Shown piece after piece: positions 35,645 through 46,540 of a DNA stretch of 64,000 bases (position 1 is the first letter of the stretch; each line of letters opens with the position of its first letter). The position numbers and the translations under genes were made by a program. The stretch is from Mangrovimicrobium sp033283385 (GTDB taxonomy: Bacteria > Pseudomonadota > Gammaproteobacteria > Pseudomonadales > Halieaceae), in assembly GCA_033283385.1 (NCBI GenBank), contig JAWMQQ010000001.1:1736001-1800000 (forward strand), written 5' to 3'. The notes under the pieces are model-generated. The model made no database searches. It saw only the letters and a program-made list of their open reading frames with translations, and was not told the DNA's origin.

Positions 35645-35871
35645 TGCGCGATTCTTTAATGGTTTCTTTGCAACAATGGTTGCACTGTGCCGGACGGGGC
35701 AGCGCACTGTGCGCAGGCTGCTGATACACACAATAACACTACAAAAAGCCTGCCCTGTCCAGTTTGCGGCCCCTTGAAAACGCGAGTATTGTATTTATGT
35801 CCATTAGTGAACCCGCGAATGTTTCGCAGAGAAGACCCTTGAGAACTATCCGCACCGGAAACGGCTGGCGC

Positions 35872-36198
35872 ATGGGTGACCGGGAGCAGCGCGACAGTGA
35901 AGGCGACGTCGCGCTCAAGGAATCCAGGCCGGAACTCAAGCGACCGCCCCTCTACAAGGTGGTGCTGATCAACGACGACTACACGCCGATGGAGTTCGTC
36001 GTCGAAGTGCTCGAAATCTTTTTTCGCATGAATCGTGAACAGGCCACCCACGTCATGCTGACAGTACACACGCAGGGAAAAGGTGTTTGCGGGATATTCA
36101 CCCGCGATATCGCCGAGACCAAGGCCGCCCAGGTCAACCAGTACGCCAGGGAGAACGAACATCCCCTGCTGTGCGAGATAGAGGCATCCGAAGGTTAG
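35872..36198 (+). CDS. clpS: ATP-dependent Clp protease adaptor ClpS
   Basis: A 108-residue adaptor that captures N-degron proteins (N-terminal Leu, Phe, Tyr, Trp) and hands them to ClpAP. The core YKVVLINDDYTPMEFVVEVL holds the N-degron pocket residues, followed by VMLTVHTQGKGVCGIFTRDIAETKA and HPLLCEIE. ATG 35872 gives a family-like length; in-frame TTG 35839 and ATG 35797 would add 11 or 25 residues, and none has a strong ribosome binding site, so the start is uncertain. It precedes clpA by 49 bp. Confidence 0.93.
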   Translation: MGDREQRDSEGDVALKESRPELKRPPLYKVVLINDDYTPMEFVVEVLEIFFRMNREQATHVMLTVHTQGKGVCGIFTRDIAETKAAQVNQYARENEHPLLCEIEASEG

Positions 36199-36247
36199 GC
36201 GCGGCCAACGAATTGTGTAGAGAGGCCCTCGCGGCCGGGAGTGGTAT

Positions 36248-38533
<2,286 letters not shown>

Positions 38534-38542
38534 TCTTTACTT

Positions 38543-38687
38543 GTAGGAGCCCGCTACGCGGGCGATTCCGATCTCGACGACGCGCACCCCGGTGCGCGTT
38601 TTCTTTTCTGTGGGAGCGCGCTCTGCGCGCGATATGATCCCGTAGGAGCGCGCTACGCACGCGATCGCCCGCGTAGCGGGCTCCTAC
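38543..38687. repeat. REP-like units around the clpA terminator
   Basis: Forward units at 38543 (CCCGCTACGCGGG core), about 38610 (GCGCGCTCTGCGCGC core) and 38642, and one inverse unit 38663-38687. The clpA terminator sits between the first and second. The cluster fills the convergent clpA-infA gap. Confidence 0.88.
38580..38608 (+). terminator. Rho-independent terminator after clpA
   Basis: Stem ACGCGCAC / GTGCGCGT with a CCCG loop (38580-38599) followed by TTTCTTTTCT. It is distinct from the surrounding REP units, which lack a T-run. Confidence 0.8.
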
Positions 38688-38694
38688 AGGTGAA

Positions 38695-38913
38695 TCAACG
38701 TTCGCGGTAGGTGATACGGCCCTTGGTCAGGTCGTAGGGGGTGAGCTCCACACGCACCTTGTCGCCGGTGAGAATGCGGATGTAGTTCTTGCGCATTTTG
38801 CCGGAAATATGCGCGGTCACCACGTGGCCGTTTTCCAGCTGCACGCGGAAAGTCGTATTGGGAAGGGTATCTATGACCTCGCCTTCCATCTCGATCTGGT
38901 CTTCTTTTGCCAT
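38695..38913 (-). CDS. infA: Translation initiation factor IF-1
   Basis: A 72-residue OB-fold protein, the exact family length: MAKEDQIEMEGEVIDTLPNT at the start and KMRKNYIRILTGDKVRVELTP in the second half. It binds the ribosomal A site during initiation. An upstream 8-residue frame extension is not used, since MAKED is the universal N-terminus. It is convergent with clpA and lies 93 bp downstream of bpt on the same strand, the same cluster as in Pseudomonas and E. coli. Confidence 0.97.
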   Translation of the reverse strand: MAKEDQIEMEGEVIDTLPNTTFRVQLENGHVVTAHISGKMRKNYIRILTGDKVRVELTPYDLTKGRITYRER

Positions 38914-39006
38914 TCGACTGGCGGTCCTCTGTTTCAAACCGGGCGCATTTTGCCCTAAACAAGCGCCTGATTCTACCTCGGAGGGACTTAAAAGGCCCGG
39001 GTACTT

Positions 39007-39717
39007 TTACAGCAGTTTGGTCCAGCGGCCGTTGACGTACAGCTCAAGCGGGCGGTATTCGGACTTGTAGGCCATTTTGCGGCAGTCCTTGATCCAGTAA
39101 CCGAGGTACAGGTAGTCCAGCCCGAGCGCGGCCGTCTGCTCGATCTGCCAGAGGATGGCGTAGCGGCCGAGACTGCGTTGTTCGGCTTCGGGCTCGAAGA
39201 AGGTGTAAATCGCGGAGAGGCCGTCCAGCAGTGCGTCCACCACGGAAATCGCGGTGAGCTTGCCGCCCTCGTAGAAGCGGTAATAGCGCGTGCATTCCCA
39301 GGCGTTGTTCAGGAACGAGAGGTATTGCTCGCGATCCGGTGGGTACATGTCGCCATCGGAATGGCGGCGGTCGATATAGCGCCGGTAGAGGTCGAAGGCG
39401 GCCTCGTCGCGGATATCGTCGGTGCACTCGACCTCGAGGTCGGCGTTGCGCCGCATGGCGCGGCGCTGGGCGCGATTGGGCTCGAATTCAGCCACCGGGA
39501 TACGCGCCGGGATGCAGGCCTGGCAGTGGCTGCAATGGGGGCGGTAGAGGTGATTGCCGCTGCGGCGAAAGCCGAGCACGGACAGGTTGCTGTACAGCGC
39601 CTGGTCCACTTCCTGCCGCGGATCGACAAACAGCGTGGTGGCTTCCCGGTTTTCCAGGTAGCTGCAGCTGTGGGGGTAGGTCGTGTAAACCTTGAGATCC
39701 CGAAGTGAAGATGTCAC
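39007..39717 (-). CDS. bpt: Aspartate/glutamate leucyltransferase Bpt (Ate1-like)
   Basis: A 236-residue aminoacyl-tRNA-protein transferase that adds leucine from Leu-tRNA to N-terminal Asp or Glu, creating ClpS degrons. The N-terminal domain has TTYPHSCSYLENREATTLFVDP, GFRRSGNHLYRPHC and CQACIPARIPV with conserved cysteines; the C-terminal GNAT-like half ends YWIKDCRKMAYKSEYRP. GTG 39717 (MTSSLRDLK) fits homologues and has GGAGA upstream, overlapping the aat stop in GTGTGA. With aat, clpS and clpA it makes a full N-degron route. Confidence 0.94.
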   Translation of the reverse strand: MTSSLRDLKVYTTYPHSCSYLENREATTLFVDPRQEVDQALYSNLSVLGFRRSGNHLYRPHCSHCQACIPARIPVAEFEPNRAQRRAMRRNADLEVECTDDIRDEAAFDLYRRYIDRRHSDGDMYPPDREQYLSFLNNAWECTRYYRFYEGGKLTAISVVDALLDGLSAIYTFFEPEAEQRSLGRYAILWQIEQTAALGLDYLYLGYWIKDCRKMAYKSEYRPLELYVNGRWTKLL

Positions 39718-40427
39718 ACCAATTCTCCGCACGCCAACGGGAGTTGCCAGACATTCTGATCGTGCGCTACATCGATTGTTTCGTCAAGCAAGCGCTCGAA
39801 TTCCGCGCGGTTAAGGTTTTGCGCGCCGAGTGAATTGAGGTGCCGGCTCTCCACCTGGCAGTCGACCAGGCGGAAGCCACCGCGCCGCATGATGTCCATC
39901 AGGGCGACCACAGCGACCTTGGAGGCGTCGCTGACGCGGCTGAACATGGACTCGCCGAAAAAGGCCCGCCCCAGCGCGATGCCGTAGAGCCCGCCGACCA
40001 GCTCTCCCTCCAGGTCCAGCACCTCAATCGAGTGCGCATGGCCGATGGCGTGCAGGTCGCAGTAGGCGCCGATCATGTCCGCGCCGATCCAGGTGCCGAG
40101 ACCGTCGGCCCGCGGCTGCGCGCACTCGCGCATGACCTGCTCGAAACGCTGGTCCACGGCCAGCCGGAAGCGGTTGGAGCGCAGGGTTTTACGCAGGGAG
40201 CGGGAGATGTGCAGGCGCTCGGGAAACAGCACGGAGCGGGGGTCCGGCGTCCACCACAGGACAGGCTGCGGCTCCTCGTACCAGGGAAAGATGCCGCGGC
40301 GGTAGGCGGCGATGAGGCGCTGCGGAGTCAGGTCACCGCCGACAGCGAGAAGCCCGCTGGGATAATCCAGCGCCTCACTGGTCGGCGGGAATTCTTCGCC
40401 GCCCTGTAACTGGCGGAGGTAGCGCAT
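39714..40427 (-). CDS. aat: Leucyl/phenylalanyl-tRNA-protein transferase
   Basis: A 237-residue L/F transferase that adds Leu or Phe to N-terminal Lys or Arg. Family motifs are GLLAVGGDLTPQRLIAAYRRGIFPW (given in part), WWTPDPRSVLFPE, GLGTWIGADMIGAYCDLH and GRAFFGESMFS. It is coupled to bpt downstream. A tandem REP cluster lies directly upstream (40440-40579), so either the promoter is embedded in or lies beyond that cluster, or transcription comes through from trxB. Confidence 0.95.
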   Translation of the reverse strand: MRYLRQLQGGEEFPPTSEALDYPSGLLAVGGDLTPQRLIAAYRRGIFPWYEEPQPVLWWTPDPRSVLFPERLHISRSLRKTLRSNRFRLAVDQRFEQVMRECAQPRADGLGTWIGADMIGAYCDLHAIGHAHSIEVLDLEGELVGGLYGIALGRAFFGESMFSRVSDASKVAVVALMDIMRRGGFRLVDCQVESRHLNSLGAQNLNRAEFERLLDETIDVAHDQNVWQLPLACGELV

Positions 40428-40439
40428 AATCTGATTCTA

Positions 40440-40579
40440 GTAGGAGCCTGCTACGCAGGCGATTCCCCCGTAGGAGCCTGCTACGCAGGCGATTCCCCCG
40501 TAGGAGCCTGCTACGCAGGCGATCGCGCGCAGAGCGCGCTCGTACACGTGCGGTGATCGCGCGCAGAGCGCGCTCCTAC
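40440..40579. repeat. Tandem REP cluster, trxB-aat gap
   Basis: Three direct units at 40440, 40470 and 40500, the first two identical over 30 bp (GTAGGAGCCTGCTACGCAGG plus CGATTCCCCC), then two inverse GC-variants (40521-40545 and 40555-40579). The last inverse unit, read on the minus strand, supplies the TAG stop of trxB (40576-40578). It fills the gap completely. Confidence 0.93.
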
Positions 40580-41529
40580 GACGCCAGGTTATCCAGGTAT
40601 TTCTCGGCATCCAGCGCGGCCATGCAGCCGAAACCGGCGGAGGTCACCGCCTGCCGGTAGACGTGGTCACCGACATCGCCGGCGGCGAATACGCCCGGGG
40701 CGCTGGTGGCAGTGGCGTTGCCCTCGAGCCCGCTGCGGATGACGATGTAGCCGTCCTTCATGTCCAACTGGCCCGCGAAGATATCCGTGTTCGGCTTGTG
40801 GCCGATGGCGATGAACACGCCAGCCAGTTCGACATCCTGCGTGCTGTCGTCCTTCACGCTGCGCACGCGCATGCCGGTGACACCGCTGTCGTCACCCAGC
40901 ACTTCGTCCAGTGTGTGATCCCAGAGAATGGTGACCTTGCCTTCTTTCTCACGGGCGAACAGGCGGTCCTGGAGGACTTTCTCCGCGCGCAGGCTGTCGC
41001 GGCGGTGCACCAGGGTGACATGGCTGGCGATGTTGGCCAGGTAGAGGGCTTCCTCCACCGCGGTATTGCCGCCGCCGATCACCGAGACCGCCTTGTTGCG
41101 GTAGAAGAACCCGTCGCAGGTCGCGCAGGCGCTGACACCCTTGCCCATGAAGGCCTCTTCCGAGGGCAGGCCCAGGTACTGGGCGGAGGCGCCGGTGGCG
41201 ATGATCAGGGCGTCGCAGGTGTAGCTGCCGCTGCCCTTGAGCGTCATCGGCCGGGCATTGACGTCCACTTCCTCGATGTGGTCAAACACGATCTCGCTGT
41301 CGAACCGCTCGACGTGGGCCTGCATGTTCTGCATCAGCTCCGGACCCTGCAGCTCGGCGTGGCCGCCGGGCCAGTTTTCCACTTCAGTCGTGGTGGTGAG
41401 CTGCCCGCCCTGTTGCATGCCGGTGATCACCACCGGGCTGAGGTTGGCCCGGGCCGCGTAGACCGCAGCGGTATAGCCCGCGGGGCCGCTGCCCAGGATG
41501 ATCAGGGGGATGTGTCGTGCGTCGCTCAT
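40576..41529 (-). CDS. trxB: Thioredoxin reductase
   Basis: A 317-residue NADPH flavoprotein that reduces thioredoxin. FAD-binding ILGSGPAGYTAAVYAAR (residues 11-27), redox pair CATC (Cys135, Cys138), NADPH-binding GGGNTAVEEALYL and the C-terminal ATSAPGVFAAGDV are all present. Length is close to E. coli TrxB (321). ATG 41529 is used rather than a TTG one codon upstream. The stop codon is inside a REP unit. Reduced thioredoxin could serve the Bcp peroxiredoxin at 4384. Confidence 0.96.
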   Translation of the reverse strand: MSDARHIPLIILGSGPAGYTAAVYAARANLSPVVITGMQQGGQLTTTTEVENWPGGHAELQGPELMQNMQAHVERFDSEIVFDHIEEVDVNARPMTLKGSGSYTCDALIIATGASAQYLGLPSEEAFMGKGVSACATCDGFFYRNKAVSVIGGGNTAVEEALYLANIASHVTLVHRRDSLRAEKVLQDRLFAREKEGKVTILWDHTLDEVLGDDSGVTGMRVRSVKDDSTQDVELAGVFIAIGHKPNTDIFAGQLDMKDGYIVIRSGLEGNATATSAPGVFAAGDVGDHVYRQAVTSAGFGCMAALDAEKYLDNLAS

Positions 41530-41829
41530 CAATCGGGTTCCTTGTCGACAGGGAATCAGTGGCGGCTGCCCGAACGCGCCGCAAGGGGCGGCGGGGGCGC
41601 GCGATCTGGCGGCCCGGGTCGGGTCAGTCGGGTATTCGGTATCCCCTACATGGGGGCGACCTATGGTACTTTAAAGCCAGCTGCGCGGCAAAGCCTCGCA
41701 AGATTCTAAAAACAACGCTTAACCCTTTGATAATAATCATAAATTAGGTCACAATAAGCGATTGCTGTAACGGCCATACTGGTATTGTGTGGCCTTGTGC
41801 GGCGGGACGTGGGAAAGGACAATAAACGC
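41530..41829. other. Divergent trxB-ftsK control region
   Basis: About 300 bp between divergent trxB and ftsK. The first half is GC-rich with a small CCCC-TACAT-GGGG hairpin near 41645; the second half (about 41695-41765) is distinctly AT-rich, including TTTGATAATAATCATAAATTAGG, and probably holds the promoters. No gene and no confident -35/-10 pair were found. Confidence 0.45.
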
Positions 41830-44145
41830 GTGGCAGAGTCGACCAACACCGAGAGTTTTATGGGCACCCGGCTCAGGGAAGGCGCATTTATCGGTATCAG
41901 CGCCGTCTGCCTGTACCTGTTGCTGGCGCTGTTCACCTACAGCCCGCGGGACCCGGGCTGGTCCGCCAGCGGCAGCGGCGCGGGCATCGCCAACCTCGGC
42001 GGCCCCACCGGCGCCTGGCTGGCGGATGTCAGCTTCTCCCTGGTCGGCTATGCCGCCTACCTGTTCCCCTTGTTGCTGGCCTACCGCGCCCTGGTAATCC
42101 TGATCGAGCGGCGCGAGGCGCGGCCCTTCGACTGGGTCACTTTCGGAATCCGTACCCTTGGCCTGGTACTGGTGATGATCGCCGGGACCGCGCTCGCCGC
42201 GCTCAACGACATGGGCAGCTCCGGCCTGCCGCAGGGCGCCGGTGGCATCCTCGGCCAGGCGATCGGCCACTCCTTCGTCGCCGCCTTCAGCGGCGTCGGC
42301 AGCCGGCTGATCCTGCTGGCGGTCTTCCTGTTCGGCATCACCATCTTTACCGACCTGAGCTGGCTGGGACTGATCGACCGCCTCGGTGCGTATGCCCTGA
42401 AAGCCTTCAACACCGCCCGCGACTGGACGGTGCGCACCTTCGACGACCTGCGCGACCGCCGCGCCCGCGAGAAGGCAGTGGAGGCGCGCAAGGCGGTGAT
42501 CGAGGAACACGTCGAGAAGGAGCGCAAGCGCAAGCCGCCCAAGATCAAGCCGCTGAAACCCAAGGCGGAGAAATCCGAGCGGGTCGAGAAGGAAAAACAG
42601 CAGGCGCTGTTCGACGCGCCCATCACCGGCGAGCTGCCGCCGCTGGAACTGCTGGACCCGGAGGACAAGGACCCGGACCAGGGCTACTCGCCGGAGGCGC
42701 TCGAAGCGCTCTCCAAGCTGCTGGAACTGAAACTGGCCGACTTCGGCGTCACGGCGGAAGTGACCGCGGTGTATCCGGGGCCGGTGATCACGCGCTTCGA
42801 AATCCAGCCCGCTGCCGGGGTGAAAGTCTCGCGCATCTCCAACCTGGCCAAGGACCTGGCGCGCTCGCTGGCGGTGATTTCCGTGCGCGTGGTCGAGGTC
42901 ATCCCCGGCAAGTCCGTGGTGGGCATCGAGATTCCCAACGAGCACCGCGAGGTGGTCAACTTCCGCGAGGTGCTGTCCTCGCGGGCTTTCGACCAGTCGA
43001 AGTCGCCGCTGACCCTGGCGCTGGGCCACGACATCTCCGGCCAGCCGATCGTGGCGGACCTCGCGCGCATGCCGCACCTGCTGGTGGCGGGCACCACCGG
43101 CTCGGGCAAGTCGGTGGGCGTGAACGCCATGCTGCTCAGCCTGCTGTACAAGTCCGGCCCGGACGATGTGCGGCTGATCCTGGTCGACCCGAAGATGCTG
43201 GAGCTGTCGGTCTATGACGGCATTCCGCACCTGCTGACCCCGGTGATCACCGACATGAAGGACGCCGCCAACGGCCTGCGCTGGTGCGTGGCGGAGATGG
43301 AGCGGCGCTACAAGCTGATGGCCGCGCTGGGCGTGCGCAACCTCAGCGGCTACAACCGCAAGGTGCTCGACGCGGAAAAAGCCGGCAGCCCGATAGCCGA
43401 CCCGCTGTGGAAGCCCGACCCGATCTTCGCCGAGACCGACGAGGAGCAGACCCCGCCGAACCTGGAGAAACTGCCCTCCATCGTGGTGGTCATCGACGAA
43501 TTCGCCGACATGATGATGATCGTCGGCAAGAAGGTGGAAGAGCTGATCGCGCGTATCGCGCAGAAGGCGAGGGCGGCGGGCATCCACCTGATCCTCGCCA
43601 CCCAGCGCCCCTCGGTGGACGTGATCACCGGCCTGATCAAGGCCAACGTTCCGACCCGAATCGCCTTCCAGGTCTCCTCGAAGGTCGATTCGCGTACGAT
43701 TCTCGACCAGGGCGGCGCCGAGCAGTTGCTGGGCCACGGTGACATGCTCTACCTGCCGCCGGGTTCCGGCGTGCCCAACCGGGTGCACGGCGCCTTCGTA
43801 TCCGACGAGGAAGTGCACCGCGTGGTGGCGGACTGGCAGCGCCGCGGCGAACCGCTGTACATCGACGGCCTGCTGGACGAGGGGGGCAATACGCCGGTGA
43901 CCGCCGGCGAACTGCAGGCCAGCAACGGCGAGGGCGACGACGAGAGCGACGCGCTCTACGACGAGGCGGTGCACTACGTCACCCAGAGCCGCCGCGCTTC
44001 CATATCCAGTGTCCAGCGCAAGCTGCGCATCGGTTACAATCGCGCGGCCCGGCTGATCGAGGCCATGGAAATGGCCGGCGTGGTCAGCGAGATGGGGTCC
44101 AACGGGCAGCGCGAAGTGCTCGCGCCGCCGCCACCGGAAGACTGA
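41830..44145 (+). CDS. ftsK: DNA translocase FtsK
   Basis: A ~771-residue septal DNA translocase. Four or so N-terminal membrane helices (about residues 20-170) are followed by a short charged linker (Lys/Glu-rich, about 210-270), the motor with Walker A GTTGSGKS (about 421-428), LILVDPKMLE, and Walker B IVVVIDEFADMMM, then a C-terminal gamma winged-helix domain (SISSVQRKLRIGYNRAARLIE) that reads KOPS sites. The linker is much shorter than in E. coli, giving a Pseudomonas-sized protein. Start uncertain: GTG 41830 has AAAGGA upstream; GTG 41809 and ATG 41860 are alternatives. Confidence 0.95.
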   Translation: MAESTNTESFMGTRLREGAFIGISAVCLYLLLALFTYSPRDPGWSASGSGAGIANLGGPTGAWLADVSFSLVGYAAYLFPLLLAYRALVILIERREARPFDWVTFGIRTLGLVLVMIAGTALAALNDMGSSGLPQGAGGILGQAIGHSFVAAFSGVGSRLILLAVFLFGITIFTDLSWLGLIDRLGAYALKAFNTARDWTVRTFDDLRDRRAREKAVEARKAVIEEHVEKERKRKPPKIKPLKPKAEKSERVEKEKQQALFDAPITGELPPLELLDPEDKDPDQGYSPEALEALSKLLELKLADFGVTAEVTAVYPGPVITRFEIQPAAGVKVSRISNLAKDLARSLAVISVRVVEVIPGKSVVGIEIPNEHREVVNFREVLSSRAFDQSKSPLTLALGHDISGQPIVADLARMPHLLVAGTTGSGKSVGVNAMLLSLLYKSGPDDVRLILVDPKMLELSVYDGIPHLLTPVITDMKDAANGLRWCVAEMERRYKLMAALGVRNLSGYNRKVLDAEKAGSPIADPLWKPDPIFAETDEEQTPPNLEKLPSIVVVIDEFADMMMIVGKKVEELIARIAQKARAAGIHLILATQRPSVDVITGLIKANVPTRIAFQVSSKVDSRTILDQGGAEQLLGHGDMLYLPPGSGVPNRVHGAFVSDEEVHRVVADWQRRGEPLYIDGLLDEGGNTPVTAGELQASNGEGDDESDALYDEAVHYVTQSRRASISSVQRKLRIGYNRAARLIEAMEMAGVVSEMGSNGQREVLAPPPPED

Positions 44146-44152
44146 GAAACCT

Positions 44153-44776
44153 ATGTCACGAATCCTATTGCTGGCCGCACTGGCGCTGTGTCTCGTCGCG
44201 GGCATCGCCCGCGCCGGGGACAGCGCGACCGATCGCCTCGCGGCACGTCTGGAGGCCATCCACGCGCTCACCGGCAAGTTCACCCAGAGCCGGCAGGAGC
44301 CCGGCCCGGACGGTGCGGTCAGCCACAGCAGCGGCAGTTTCCGCCTGCTGCGGCCCATTTTTTTCGCCTGGGATATCGAGGCCCCGGACAGCCAGCTGGT
44401 AATCGCCGACGGCCAGTACCTGTGGCACTACGACCGCGACCTGGAAACCGTCACCCGGCGGCCGCTGAACACCCAGCAGACACAGACCCCGCTGCAGGTA
44501 CTGGCGGGGGATCGCGCCGCCCTCGAACAGCGCTACACGGTCAGCGACACCGGCCGCGGCCGTTTCCAGCTGGAACCGAAGGAGAAGACCGCCGGCTTCA
44601 GGCGCCTGACCCTGGTGTTCAACGGCGATGCGCTCGCCGGCATGGAGGTACTCGACAACCTCGGCCAGCAGTTGATGATCGAATTCAGCGACGTGGACAG
44701 CGCCGCGAAGCTGGGCCCGGGGGATTTCGAATTCCAGCCGCCGAAGGACGCGGACCTCTTCTACCATGACCAGTGA
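44153..44776 (+). CDS. lolA: Outer-membrane lipoprotein carrier protein LolA
   Basis: A 207-residue periplasmic chaperone that takes lipoproteins from LolCDE to LolB. The signal peptide spans about residues 1-21 (ILLLAALALCLVAGIARA). The mature part shows LTGKFTQSRQEP, SGSFRLLRPIFFAWDIE and QLVIADGQYLWHYDRDLETVTRRPL, the LolA pattern, with the C-terminal GDFEFQPPKDADLF loop. Placed between ftsK and rarA as in E. coli and Pseudomonas; overlaps rarA by 11 bp. Confidence 0.95.
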   Translation: MSRILLLAALALCLVAGIARAGDSATDRLAARLEAIHALTGKFTQSRQEPGPDGAVSHSSGSFRLLRPIFFAWDIEAPDSQLVIADGQYLWHYDRDLETVTRRPLNTQQTQTPLQVLAGDRAALEQRYTVSDTGRGRFQLEPKEKTAGFRRLTLVFNGDALAGMEVLDNLGQQLMIEFSDVDSAAKLGPGDFEFQPPKDADLFYHDQ

Positions 44777-46094
44777 CCTGTTCGCCGCCGGCAGCGAGGC
44801 GGGCGGCGAGGGCGGTTACCAGCCGCTGGCGGCGCGACTGCGGCCGCAGGACCTCGATGGCTATGTCGGCCAGACCCACCTGCTGGGCCCGGACAAACCG
44901 CTGCGCAGGGCGCTGGAACGGCACCAGCTGCACTCCATGATCTTCTGGGGCCCGCCCGGTGTGGGGAAGACCACACTTGCGCGCATCGCCGCCGGGGCCG
45001 CCAACGCCGAGTTCCTGCAGATTTCCGCGGTCCTGTCAGGAGTGAAGGAAATCCGCGAGGCGGTGGCCCAGGCGCGCCAGCGCAAGGCGGTCGGTATCGA
45101 CACGGTGCTGTTCGTGGACGAGGTTCACCGCTTCAATAAATCCCAGCAGGACGCCTTCCTGCCCTATGTCGAGGACGGCACGCTGATCTTCATCGGCGCC
45201 ACCACCGAGAATCCGTCCTTCGAGTTGAACAACGCGCTGCTCTCGCGCGCCCGGGTGTACAAGCTGCGCCCGCTGGAGCAGGGCGAGATCCTCGCCGTGC
45301 TGCGTCGCGGACTCGACGCGCTCGACAGCCCGGTAAGCGCACCCCAGAGCTGCCTGGAACTGCTCGCCACACAGGCGGACGGCGATGCACGCCGCGCCCT
45401 CAACCTGCTGGAACTGGCGGCCGACCTGGCCGAGGACGGGCAGATCAGCGAGAAGACCATCGCCGAAGTGCTGCAGGAATCCCTGCGCCGCTTCGACAAG
45501 GGCGGGGATATTTTCTACGACCAGATCAGCGCCCTGCACAAGGCGGTGCGCGGCAGCGCACCGGACGCGGCGCTGTACTGGTTCTGCCGCATGCTGGACG
45601 GCGGCTGCGACCCGCTCTATGTGGCCAGGCGGGTGGTGCGCATGGCCAGCGAGGACATCGGCAACGCCGACCCGCGCGGGCTGACCATCGCGCTGGACGC
45701 CTGGCAGGTACAGGAGCGACTGGGGAGCCCCGAGGGCGAACTGGCGATCGCCCAGGCGATCATCTACCTGGCCTGCGCCGCCAAGAGCAACGCGGTGTAC
45801 TCCGCCTATAATGCCGCCCGCGCGGAAATCGCCGCGGGGGACAGCTTTGATGTGCCGCTGCACCTGCGCAACGCACCGACCCGGCTGATGAAGGACATGG
45901 ACTACGGTGCGGAATATCGCTACGCCCACGACGAGCCCGGCGGTTACGCGGCGGGGGAGAACTATTTCCCCGAAGCGCTGAAGGATCGCCGGTACTATCA
46001 CCCGGTGGACCGCGGCCTGGAGCAGAAGATTCGCGAGAAGCTCGACTACCTGCGCGAGCGGGACAAAACCAGTACAATACGCCGCTACGAGTGA
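44766..46094 (+). CDS. rarA: Replication-associated recombination protein RarA
   Basis: A 442-residue AAA+ ATPase (MgsA/WRNIP1 family) acting at stalled replication forks. The N-terminal LAARLRPQDLDGYVGQTHLLG, Walker A WGPPGVGKTTLA, Walker B VLFVDEVHRFNKSQQDAFLP and sensor ATTENPSFELN are standard. The C-terminal tetramerisation domain includes the YARRVVRMASEDIGNADPR-type block. Starts inside the end of lolA, which couples the two. The crcB gene begins near its stop. Confidence 0.96.
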   Translation: MTSDLFAAGSEAGGEGGYQPLAARLRPQDLDGYVGQTHLLGPDKPLRRALERHQLHSMIFWGPPGVGKTTLARIAAGAANAEFLQISAVLSGVKEIREAVAQARQRKAVGIDTVLFVDEVHRFNKSQQDAFLPYVEDGTLIFIGATTENPSFELNNALLSRARVYKLRPLEQGEILAVLRRGLDALDSPVSAPQSCLELLATQADGDARRALNLLELAADLAEDGQISEKTIAEVLQESLRRFDKGGDIFYDQISALHKAVRGSAPDAALYWFCRMLDGGCDPLYVARRVVRMASEDIGNADPRGLTIALDAWQVQERLGSPEGELAIAQAIIYLACAAKSNAVYSAYNAARAEIAAGDSFDVPLHLRNAPTRLMKDMDYGAEYRYAHDEPGGYAAGENYFPEALKDRRYYHPVDRGLEQKIREKLDYLRERDKTSTIRRYE

Positions 46095-46111
46095 ACCACT
46101 CCTATACCACC

Positions 46112-46486
46112 ATGAAATACCTGTTGTTCATCGCCCTCGGGGGCGCATGCGGTGCCGTTGCACGCTATCTGCTCTCCAACTGGGCGCACAACCTGTTCGA
46201 GGGGCGCTGGCCCGCGGGTACGCTGTTCGTGAACCTGGTCGGCTCCTTTGCCATGGGCGTGGTCTTCGTGCTGATCGAAAAGCAGGTCCTGCACCCGGAC
46301 TGGCGCAGCGTGCTGATGGTCGGATTCCTCGGTGCGTTCACCACGTTCTCAACCTTCTCCCTCGACACCATCGCACTGCTGGAGCACGGCCTGGTCGCAC
46401 AGGCGCTGGGCTACATGGTGGCCAGTACCGTGCTTTGCGTGTGCATGGCGGGGCTCTCGATACACCTCACCAGGGCCCTGGTTTAA
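46112..46486 (+). CDS. crcB: Fluoride channel Fluc/CrcB
   Basis: A 124-residue four-helix membrane protein that exports fluoride as a dual-topology dimer. GGACGAVARYLLS, GTLFVNLVGSFAMG (the conserved Asn) and GFLGAFTTFSTFSLDTI (phenylalanine box and Na+ site) are present. ATG 46112 fits the family length; GTG 46091 would add seven residues. No fluoride riboswitch could be recognised, as the gene starts immediately after rarA. Confidence 0.94.
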   Translation: MKYLLFIALGGACGAVARYLLSNWAHNLFEGRWPAGTLFVNLVGSFAMGVVFVLIEKQVLHPDWRSVLMVGFLGAFTTFSTFSLDTIALLEHGLVAQALGYMVASTVLCVCMAGLSIHLTRALV

Positions 46487-46540
46487 ACAACGGCGCCTGT
46501 CCGGCGCCCACCGGTTTGGCAACTACAGGAAAGCAATAGC

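Noticed and set aside
35645..35871. A cspD gene between icd and clpS, as found in Pseudomonas
   Set aside because: No cold-shock protein motif (KGYGFI-type) is present in any frame of this gap.
38543..38608. REP units as ordinary Rho-independent terminators
   Set aside because: The units lack T-runs; a separate hairpin with a T-rich tail (38580-38608) lies between them and is the better terminator.
40440..40529. Regular 30-bp direct repeats resembling a CRISPR array
   Set aside because: Units are contiguous, with no variable spacers between them, and they match REP-like units found singly and inverted elsewhere in the window; no cas genes are present.
41749..44358. An 869-codon minus-strand open frame
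   Set aside because: Antisense to ftsK, with no protein family pattern, and it is a consequence of codon bias.
46091..46111. Possible fluoride riboswitch before crcB
   Set aside because: There is no untranslated leader: crcB starts right after the rarA stop, so the structure has no room.
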